From: Flavobacterium sp. Root420
GTDB taxonomy: Bacteria; Bacteroidota; Bacteroidia; Flavobacteriales; Flavobacteriaceae
Assembly (NCBI RefSeq): GCF_001427905.1
Contig: NZ_LMEF01000029.1
Coordinates: forward strand, 62,001-126,000
Direction: 5' to 3'
DNA length: 64,000 bases
How positions within the stretch are numbered: the stretch's first letter is position 1; each line of letters opens with the position of its first letter. Under the pieces are notes generated by a model. That model was not told where the DNA came from. It was given only the letters and a program-made list of their open reading frames with translations, and did no database searches. Positions 1-7,320 of the stretch are shown here, piece after piece. A program made the position numbers and the translations under genes.

Positions 1-962
1 ATGCTGGTAATGTTGCTAACTGGAGAGTATTTGGAAACAGTTTAAGATTACGTTTGGCATTAAGAATTTCTGATATTCAGCCAGATAAAGCAAAAACACA
101 AGCTGAAGCTGCTGTAGCTGCAGGTGTTATGCAAACTAACGAGCAGGGGGCCTTCTTTAAAGCAAGTAATATTACTCCAAACAATTTAAACATGATTGTA
201 AACAGCTGGGGTTATACGATGACAGCTTCTATGGAAAGTATACTTGTTGGATATAATGATCCAAGGTTAGCAAAATGGTTTGCTAAAATTGATACGGGTG
301 TTTATCGTGGTCAGCCTGTTGGAGGTTTAGAAGATCAGTTTGGAACTACTAAATTTTCTGCTTTTAACAATGATATTATGGGGAATGGTGCTGCAGGAAA
401 CCTTAGTGAAAGTAAAAATATTGAAGTATTCATGGCTTCTGAAAACTATTTCAGCAGAGCAGAAGGTGCTTTGAACGGATGGAACATGGGTGGAAGTGCT
501 CAAAGTTTGTATGAAGAAGGTATCAGAATGTCTTTAAGACAATGGGGAATTACAGATACGGCAACAATCAATGCTTATGTGGCCGGAAATACATTACCAA
601 CATTACCAAACATCTTAACAGTTTATCCAACTTTAGACTTACAAGATATACCTGTAAAATTGCCTGTTGCATGGTCAGCTGCAGCTGCAAATCAACGTAC
701 ACAAATTGCGGTTCAAAAGTATTTGGCAATTTTCCCTGAATCCTGGGAGTCCTGGGCAGATTTACGCCGAAGTGATGCAAAAGTAATCTATCCTGTTCTT
801 AATACAGATAATAATGATGCCGGAGTTGGTAAAAGCCTAATGAAAAGAATTATTTATACAACAAATGAATATTCTTCTAATAAAGATGCTGTTACAGACG
901 CAATCACAAAACTTAAAGGTCCCGATACCGGAGGAACTAAACTTTGGTGGGATACTAAATAA
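1..962 (+). CDS. SusD/RagB-like outer-membrane lipoprotein, 5' end outside the window
   Basis: The reading frame is open from base 3 to the stop at 962, so the gene is cut by the window edge. The apparent TTG start at 54 is internal: the upstream codons read on as AGNVANWRVFGNSLRLRL, which fits the conserved W(R)xFxNSLRLRxALR helix of SusD-like_2 proteins. The C-terminal part has the usual family ending with an AxRYxxxxxxxxESWxDxRR-like segment (ESWESWADLRR). Family members are glycan- or peptide-binding lipoproteins that sit as a lid on a SusC-type TonB-dependent transporter. The partner SusC should lie just upstream, outside the window. A perfect hairpin terminator follows the stop. The substrate cannot be told from this fragment. 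Confidence 0.85.
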   Translation, partial: AGNVANWRVFGNSLRLRLALRISDIQPDKAKTQAEAAVAAGVMQTNEQGAFFKASNITPNNLNMIVNSWGYTMTASMESILVGYNDPRLAKWFAKIDTGVYRGQPVGGLEDQFGTTKFSAFNNDIMGNGAAGNLSESKNIEVFMASENYFSRAEGALNGWNMGGSAQSLYEEGIRMSLRQWGITDTATINAYVAGNTLPTLPNILTVYPTLDLQDIPVKLPVAWSAAAANQRTQIAVQKYLAIFPESWESWADLRRSDAKVIYPVLNTDNNDAGVGKSLMKRIIYTTNEYSSNKDAVTDAITKLKGPDTGGTKLWWDTK

Positions 963-1007
963 TTAATTTGGTTGAGTAAAGACAAACACATTCTTTACTT
1001 AAAAACG

Positions 1008-1033
1008 CAAAAGGAGAGGAAACTCTCCTTTTG
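1008..1033 (+). terminator. Rho-independent terminator after the SusD-like gene
   Basis: An 11-bp perfect stem (CAAAAGGAGAG with CTCTCCTTTTG) closes a GAAA tetraloop and is followed by TTTTAT. It lies 46 bases after the SusD-like stop and 20 bases before the next gene, so it probably ends the upstream SusC/D transcript. Confidence 0.85.
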
Positions 1034-1053
1034 TTTTATATAAAAGTTAGATT

Positions 1054-2106
1054 ATGAATTTAAAAAAATATTGCTTGATTGTTTTATTAGTTTCTGTTTT
1101 TCTAGCTTGTAAATCAATTAAAAGCGAACCTAAAGCAGTTAATATTACCCAAAATTATATTACCGAAAATCCGGTAACGGCGGCTAGTCATGCATCAACA
1201 TTAGTTGAATTAGAACCCAATATACTTTTGGCAGCCTGGTTTGGCGGGAAATATGAAGGTGCAAAAGATGTCGGTATTTATATTTCATCTTATAAAGAAA
1301 AAAAATGGTCAGCTCCTAAAAAAATAGTAAATCCTTTAATAAAAGAAGGTGATACCCTGCCATGTTGGAATCCGGTTTTGTTTAAAAGTAAAAGTCACAA
1401 TTTATATTTATTTTATAAAGTGGGGAAAAATCCGAGAGAATGGTTTGGTGCTATGATCGTTTCAAAAGATGACGGAAACACCTGGAGCAATGCTAAATAT
1501 CTACCAAAAGGAATATTAGGGCCAATCAGAAATAAACCAATCGAAACAAGTCCGGGAATTATTTTATGTGGAAGCAGTACCGAAAGCATTAATGATAATA
1601 AATGGCGGGTATTTATAGAAACCTATACAGAAGCAACTGATAGTTGGCGTATAACAGATATTCAGGATAAGAAAAACTTTGATATTATTCAGCCAACATT
1701 CCTGGTTCATTCAGATAAAGAAATTCAAATTTTATCCCGAAGCAGGCATAATAAATTAATTTCAAGCTGGTCGTATGATTACGGCAAAACATGGCAACGA
1801 ACGGATAGTATTAAGGTTGTTAACTCAAATTCAGGAATTGATGCTGTAACATTGTCTAATAAATCATTTTTATTAGTGAATAATCCTCTAAAAATGGGAA
1901 AAGACTGGTTTAATGGCCGAAATGTTTTAGATGTAGAATATTCAAAAGATGGTGTGCATTGGAAAAAGATATTTAATCTGGAAAACCAATCGGAAGGTGA
2001 ATTCAGTTATCCGGCTATTATTCAGACTTCAGATCATAAAATTCATGTCTTGTATACTTATAATAGAAAGTACATTAAGCATGTTGCATTTGAACTGATG
2101 AAATAA
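1054..2106 (+). CDS. BNR-repeat (sialidase-fold) lipoprotein
   Basis: A 350-aa protein with a lipoprotein signal peptide (lipobox ending at Cys19). It shows at least one classical Asp box, SKDDGNTW at residues 137-144, and two more Asp-box-like turns (SYDYGKTW and SKDGVHW) further on. This predicts a six-bladed BNR/sialidase beta-propeller (BNR_2 type). Family members include exo-sialidases and several other exo-acting glycosidases or lyases, so the fold is better supported than the reaction. The lipid anchor and the SusD-like neighbour suggest a surface or periplasmic glycan-degrading role. It is separated from the upstream gene by a terminator, so it probably has its own promoter. It is convergent with the regulator gene downstream. 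Confidence 0.7.
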   Translation: MNLKKYCLIVLLVSVFLACKSIKSEPKAVNITQNYITENPVTAASHASTLVELEPNILLAAWFGGKYEGAKDVGIYISSYKEKKWSAPKKIVNPLIKEGDTLPCWNPVLFKSKSHNLYLFYKVGKNPREWFGAMIVSKDDGNTWSNAKYLPKGILGPIRNKPIETSPGIILCGSSTESINDNKWRVFIETYTEATDSWRITDIQDKKNFDIIQPTFLVHSDKEIQILSRSRHNKLISSWSYDYGKTWQRTDSIKVVNSNSGIDAVTLSNKSFLLVNNPLKMGKDWFNGRNVLDVEYSKDGVHWKKIFNLENQSEGEFSYPAIIQTSDHKIHVLYTYNRKYIKHVAFELMK

Positions 2107-2218
2107 TTGAGTTTGTTAAAATGTCAGTTAACCTGATTGTACTTACTTCAATCTCCGTACTTAGGAAAGATTTAAGTATCAGTTTCATTTTTTAGTAATA
2201 GCTAATATAGATTTTTAA

Positions 2219-5200
2219 TTATGTAATATCTCTTTTCTGAATGATATTCAATTCCTTATTAAAAGAATTTCTATATTTTTTGATATACTCTGAAGGTTTC
2301 ATCCCAAACAATTTTACGAACTGCTGACGGAAATAACGCTGATCTTCTATACCAACCTGAGGCCCAACCTGCGCGATATTAATATTTTCAGTAAGCATAA
2401 TTACTGCGGCTCGGCGGATTCTGATAGATCGGATAAAAACATTTACAGTTTGTCCCGAAATTGCTTTAATCTTTTTGTAAAGACTGGAATGACTCATACC
2501 CATTGCTGCAGAGAAATTCTTTAGGTTAAATTCGCTGTTTTCAAGATTGGCTTCGACGATTTCGATACATTTATCAAGAAATTCTTTGTATTCAAGAGGA
2601 ACTTTATTTGTATTTTCACGAAGCGTTATACTGTCTAAGAAATACTTGCGCAATTGCCCTCTGTTTCGAAGAACAGAATCAACTCGTGCCAGAAGTATAT
2701 CACTGTCAAAAGGTTTGGTAACATAGTCGTCTGCACCTTCAGTAATGCTCTGTAAATGAATGTCATTGCTGGTTGTAGCTGTTAGCAGTATCACCGGAAT
2801 ATGGCTAAAATCATCATTTTGTTTGATTTTTTTGCATAAATCCAAACCATTCATGCCTTCCATAGAAATATCGCTTAGTACAATATCAGGCAGGTGTTTT
2901 TCGACCAATTTCAGTCCCTCGAGTCCATTTGCTGCCGAATAAACAATATAGTTTTTGGAGAAAAGCTGTACCAGATAATGATTCATTTCGGGATTGTCTT
3001 CAACAATTAGCAATACTTTTTTTGTACTGATTATTGCTGACTGTATATTTTCAGGATTTGATGGCTGATTGCTGCTTTTAGATGTGTTCTGATTATCAGC
3101 CGGCATTCCTTCCAGAAGCTCACCTACAAGAGGCGACATCTGCGGATGATTCTCATTGATACTCATTTCTGCAAAATGACTTTTTCCTTTCGGAAGTGTA
3201 ATAGTGAACGAAGTCCCTTTTCCAACTTTACTCTCACATTTTATTTCGCCATGATGTTTGGCCACAAAATATTTGGCAACATAAAGACCGATTCCAAATC
3301 CATTGCTGGCTTTAGACTTAACCTGTCTGAATTCTTCAAAAATAGTATCGATATCATTCTCCTCAATTCCGCTGCCGGTGTCTGATATAATAATAGAAAC
3401 ATCAGCTGCTTTCTCGATTATCTCAATACTTATAGATCCTTTATTAGGGGTGAATTTGAACGCGTTGGAAATTAAATTAAACAGCGTAATCTCTATTTTT
3501 TCATAATCGCCATATATTTCAACGGACGTTTCTTCTTCAATAAACTGATAATTTAAACTTTTAACCGTTGCCATTTGTGTAAAGCTTTCATAGATTTCAC
3601 GGCACAAGCTGTTTAAGTTAATCTTAGAAATTTTCAGTTCATCAAGATCTGTTTCGGCTTTTCTAAATAACAGTAGCTGATCGGTAAGACTCAATAATCT
3701 TTTGGCATTTTTATAGGCGAGATTCAGGTCGAGATCATCTTCAGAACGGTTTTTTCTGTCAATGGCACTTTTTAGCGGATTTATAATTAAAGATAGGGGA
3801 GTACGCAATTCGTGAGCCATATAAGTAAACATAGAGAACTGTTTCTCGGCATGTTCCTTGTCTTTTTTATGCTCCATACGGGCCAGTTTTATTTCATAAC
3901 GAAGCCTTTCCTTGTTTTTATGATACCCTACGTAGGCATAAATGGCAGCGGCAGCAGCAATGAGATAAAAGGTATAAGCCCACCAGGTTCTGTACCAGGG
4001 CGGAAGGATTTTTACCGTTGCGAGCGTTACTTCATTGGTCCAGTTTCCAAAAACATCGGTTGTTTTTACTTTAAAAACATAGGTTCCTTCGGTCAGCCTG
4101 GAATAATTGGCCCTGTTATTTTTTGAGGTATAATTCCAGTCTTTGTCCCATCCTTCAAGGAAATAAGCAGTATTAATTTTTTCGGAATTGACATAATCCA
4201 GGTAAACAAAATCAAAACTCAATGCCGATTTTTCATAAGGAAGTTCGGCACCGCTTATCATTTCGAGTTTTTTTTCTGTGATATAAGGACTGTCCAATTT
4301 TAAAGACTGATTGTTTACCAACAAATCATTTAATAAAAATTTGCCTGTATTTTTTTTGTCTTTTATATGGTCAGGATCAAAAACATTGAATCCGTTTATA
4401 CCGCCAAAAATAAATTCTCCTGTAGAAAGTTTCGTACCCGCATTCCAGCTAAATTGATTGCCCTGAAGTCCATCAGAGACCCCGAAATTTCTGAAAGTAG
4501 TGTTCTTCGGATTCAATCTTGAAATCCCGTGATACGTACTCATCCATAAATCCCCTTTTTTGTCTTCTAAAAGGCGAAGTATGGTATTGCTCGAAAGACC
4601 GTTTTGTGTAGTATACTTTTTGAAACTGCCCGTTTTTCGGTTAAATAAAAGCAGACCACCTTCAACGGTACCAATCCAAAGATTTTTGTTCTGATCTTCC
4701 GTTATGCATCGAATAGTATAAGCTGAATGATAGTTTTTTATTTTTTTTATTTTTGGTTCTATCTCAAAAAACGAATTGAATGTACCGCCCCAGATTTTTC
4801 CGTCTTTGGTTTCATAGAGACAGGTAACATCTCGCAAAGTGGTACTATAGCAGATGAATTTGTTTTGTTTTTTATCAAATTGATATAGTGCTCCGCCGTT
4901 AGTAACAGCAAGCCACAACGTTTTTTTTGAATCTATAAACAGCAGCCATGATTCCTGTTCTGCTTTTTTAGTGAATTGATTATAAATGGAGAAATTCTGA
5001 ATTGCTTTTGAGTTGGGATCAATACGGCAGACTCCGCCTTTCCACATAGCAACCCAGATGGCATTATCAGAATCCCTGACGATGCTTGTAACAAAATTGC
5101 TCTGAATTTTTCTGCCGGCAGCTGAGGTTGTTGAGAAAGCGTCGTAGGTATTTTGTTTTCTGTTCCAGTATCGCATTCCGGCGCCATCAGTACCAATCCA

Positions 5201-6289
5201 GATATTTTTCTTTTCATCTTCGCAGAAAGAAAGCATAAAGTTTGCGGCAGGATCTTCGTCTTCTTTATGGGTCAGCGGGTCTTTGCTTTTAAAATGATTA
5301 AAATGGAGCGGATTTTTCCCCATCATACTTACGCCCCCACGCAGGGTTCCGAACCACATTTCTCCGGTTTTTCCTTCGAATATATCATACAGTGATTTAC
5401 TGTTAAGCAATGAAACAGGACCGCTGGCACGATATAAAACAGGAACAGTCTGATTTTTTGTAAGGATGTAAAGACCAGCTCCATCCGTGGCAATCCAGAG
5501 CCTGTTTTCCTGCTGATAAAAATCGCGAACGACTGTTTTTTCCGGAAAGTAATTTTTAGAATAAGTATTCAGGCGGTCATTATATAAATAAGCGCCTTCG
5601 TCTGATCCAATCCAGAGTCCGTCATTGGTCAATTTAATGCAATTGGCACCTGTAATTGTATGGTTGAGAAGCGCTAGTTTTTTTGATTTAATATCGTATT
5701 GGCAAAGACCGGTCCCGGTTATAAAAACATAGAAGATTTGTTTTTTTGCATTATACGATATTGATCTTGCGATATAATTTAATTTTCCGTTGAAGGGTAT
5801 TGCAGTTCCAATTTTTTCACCTTCTTTATAAACGACGATTGCCTCCTTTGTAGCGACGAGAATGATATGCATAGGATGTACAGCAATTATTTCGTAGGCG
5901 GTAACGTTTAAAGGTTTGATTTTTTTGTTCGCATCATAATATTCCAATGGACTAAAAGAAGATCGTTCTGCATTAAAAACCACTGGTCCTGCAGTTGTTC
6001 CTACCCACAAATTATTTTCAAAATCACCTTCGATACAGCTAATGGCATTTCCCTGAATAGAATTTGGATCAGTGTGAATATGGCGGTAAATCTTAAAATC
6101 ATTTCCATCATATCGGTTAAGTCCGTCAAAAGTTCCAAACCACATATAGCCATTTTGATCCTGATAGATAGAAGCAACAGAATTGTTGGAAAGTCCTGAT
6201 GAAATATCAAGATGTCTTATCGGGTAATTCTGTCCGGATACATGTATATGCAGAAGACTAATAACAAGAAAGGACAGTAACTTATTCAT
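2219..6289 (-). CDS. Hybrid two-component system sensor/regulator (HTCS)
   Basis: A 1356-aa one-protein signalling system. In order it has a Sec signal peptide (residues 1-19), a long two-component-regulator beta-propeller sensor (about 25-660, with repeated WFGT/LWIGT/IWIGTDGAG motifs), a Y_Y_Y domain (about 690-765) and one membrane helix (about 769-790). A histidine kinase core follows (H826 in AHELRTPLS; ATP lid GFGIGLY near 1000), then a receiver (VEDNPEM, phospho-acceptor D1140, final TKPFD) and an AraC-type HTH (about 1250-1340). HTCS proteins bind an oligosaccharide with the periplasmic propeller and activate the adjacent utilisation locus. This one is divergent from the SusC-GH2 operon, so galacto-oligosaccharide sensing is the inferred role. 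All catalytic motifs look intact. Confidence 0.95.
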   Translation of the reverse strand: MNKLLSFLVISLLHIHVSGQNYPIRHLDISSGLSNNSVASIYQDQNGYMWFGTFDGLNRYDGNDFKIYRHIHTDPNSIQGNAISCIEGDFENNLWVGTTAGPVVFNAERSSFSPLEYYDANKKIKPLNVTAYEIIAVHPMHIILVATKEAIVVYKEGEKIGTAIPFNGKLNYIARSISYNAKKQIFYVFITGTGLCQYDIKSKKLALLNHTITGANCIKLTNDGLWIGSDEGAYLYNDRLNTYSKNYFPEKTVVRDFYQQENRLWIATDGAGLYILTKNQTVPVLYRASGPVSLLNSKSLYDIFEGKTGEMWFGTLRGGVSMMGKNPLHFNHFKSKDPLTHKEDEDPAANFMLSFCEDEKKNIWIGTDGAGMRYWNRKQNTYDAFSTTSAAGRKIQSNFVTSIVRDSDNAIWVAMWKGGVCRIDPNSKAIQNFSIYNQFTKKAEQESWLLFIDSKKTLWLAVTNGGALYQFDKKQNKFICYSTTLRDVTCLYETKDGKIWGGTFNSFFEIEPKIKKIKNYHSAYTIRCITEDQNKNLWIGTVEGGLLLFNRKTGSFKKYTTQNGLSSNTILRLLEDKKGDLWMSTYHGISRLNPKNTTFRNFGVSDGLQGNQFSWNAGTKLSTGEFIFGGINGFNVFDPDHIKDKKNTGKFLLNDLLVNNQSLKLDSPYITEKKLEMISGAELPYEKSALSFDFVYLDYVNSEKINTAYFLEGWDKDWNYTSKNNRANYSRLTEGTYVFKVKTTDVFGNWTNEVTLATVKILPPWYRTWWAYTFYLIAAAAAIYAYVGYHKNKERLRYEIKLARMEHKKDKEHAEKQFSMFTYMAHELRTPLSLIINPLKSAIDRKNRSEDDLDLNLAYKNAKRLLSLTDQLLLFRKAETDLDELKISKINLNSLCREIYESFTQMATVKSLNYQFIEEETSVEIYGDYEKIEITLFNLISNAFKFTPNKGSISIEIIEKAADVSIIISDTGSGIEENDIDTIFEEFRQVKSKASNGFGIGLYVAKYFVAKHHGEIKCESKVGKGTSFTITLPKGKSHFAEMSINENHPQMSPLVGELLEGMPADNQNTSKSSNQPSNPENIQSAIISTKKVLLIVEDNPEMNHYLVQLFSKNYIVYSAANGLEGLKLVEKHLPDIVLSDISMEGMNGLDLCKKIKQNDDFSHIPVILLTATTSNDIHLQSITEGADDYVTKPFDSDILLARVDSVLRNRGQLRKYFLDSITLRENTNKVPLEYKEFLDKCIEIVEANLENSEFNLKNFSAAMGMSHSSLYKKIKAISGQTVNVFIRSIRIRRAAVIMLTENINIAQVGPQVGIEDQRYFRQQFVKLFGMKPSEYIKKYRNSFNKELNIIQKRDIT

Positions 6290-6494
6290 AGAAAATTTTT
6301 AAAAAAGCATGTTGTTTTTTGATATACGAAAAACAAAAGGGATGTAATCAGAAAGCGGGATCAATTTTTTATGTGAATATATTTGAAATCTATATGCTTT
6401 GCGAAAATAATACAATTATTATGTAATGTTCAAAAGCACTACTGGTTTTTTTAGATTAGCGACAACCTGTTGGTTGTGTATAAAAATTAGATTA

Positions 6495-6869
6495 AACACA
6501 TAGAAACATAGATTTTATGATCTTGAAAGGTAAATCAAAAGAAACTAGTTTCTCACAAATAGTCCCAAAGCACAATGTCATTAGCTTCATTGGAAATCTA
6601 TAAAATTACTACTGTTTAATCAGGAAAGTAATTAGAAAAATCCGTTTTTATCAGCGTTTTCGCTTTAGCGAATCAGTAAAATCAGCGTATAATTTTGACG
6701 CGGATAAAACAGATTTACTTCGTAAAAACGCGGATGAAAACGGATTTTATTTGCAATAATTTTATTTCCTAAAAGCTTAACTTAATGACATTGTCCGAAG
6801 TATCAGGATGCGTATTAATACAAGTGAAACGCTTTTTTTTTGGCCAATGATTCTATGTTTCTATGTGTT
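6495..6869. repeat. Long imperfect palindromic element (MITE-like), about 375 bp
   Basis: The ends form an 18-bp perfect inverted repeat (6495-6512 with 6852-6869; core ACACATAGAAACATAGA). Inside it a 12-bp perfect inverted repeat (6572-6583, ACAATGTCATTA, with 6783-6794) is found. Further in, GGAAAT..ATAAAATTA near 6592 pairs with TAATTTTATTTCC near 6759, and AAATCCGTTTTTATCAGCG near 6639 pairs with GCGGATGAAAACGGATTT near 6731. The whole block can therefore fold as one interrupted hairpin. It has no coding capacity. A non-autonomous mobile element or a dispersed intergenic repeat is inferred from this structure; its copy number is unknown. Confidence 0.6.
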
Positions 6870-7181
6870 AAAAATAATTGCAACCAAGGTTAATTATATT
6901 TCTGATAATTCTATTATTATAAAGGTTAATTATTCCTATTATCATTTTTTTTAAGCAAAAAAAATAAAGAATATGCTTTTATGAAGTGGCCTGTGCACAC
7001 TTTTACGAAATTGTCCCCTTTTATAAATGAATTTTTCCCTGTCTAAATATCACGCTCTGTACTTAATTTGCAAAGTGCGTTGATACGCTATAACGTTTGA
7101 GTAATAATCTATTATTTTTTTGTTCAGCGTAAGTCAATGAAAACAAACTAACCAATTATTGTAACCAAAAAAAATGTAAAC

Positions 7182-7250
7182 ATGACCAACATTCCAATTA
7201 AAATTTACAGAGGGAAACCTTTTCTTATTGTAAAAGAAAGAGTAAACTAA
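7182..7250 (+). CDS. Possible 22-aa leader peptide upstream of SusC
   Basis: An ATG-initiated ORF encodes a short basic/hydrophobic peptide that starts MTNIPIKIYRG and ends IVKERVN. It lies 70 bases before the SusC start, in the presumed 5' leader of the operon. There is no homology I recognise and no clear ribosome binding site, which is normal in Bacteroidota. It may be a chance ORF; its position is the only argument for it. Confidence 0.2.
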   Translation: MTNIPIKIYRGKPFLIVKERVN

Positions 7251-7320
7251 TATTCTTTCAATCATTTCGAAACCAACAGTAATTAAAAAAAACTAACTTA
7301 AACCAACCCAATTAAAAAGT

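Larger units (their letters stand above)
6290..7320. other. 1-kb divergent intergenic region between regulator and SusC
   Basis: No convincing protein gene of normal size is present. The region should hold the promoters for the HTCS (leftward) and the SusC operon (rightward). Its central part is a long imperfect palindrome, annotated separately. The SusC-proximal 250 bases are AT-rich and contain a 22-codon ORF. A sequence CTTAATTTGC at 7069-7078 resembles the flavobacterial -7 element but does not match TAnnTTTG exactly, so the start of transcription is not assigned. Confidence 0.7.

Noticed and set aside
1054..2106. Calling the BNR lipoprotein a sialidase
   Set aside because: The Asp boxes show the fold, but the arginine triad and other sialidase catalytic residues could not be placed with confidence, and no sialic-acid genes are nearby.
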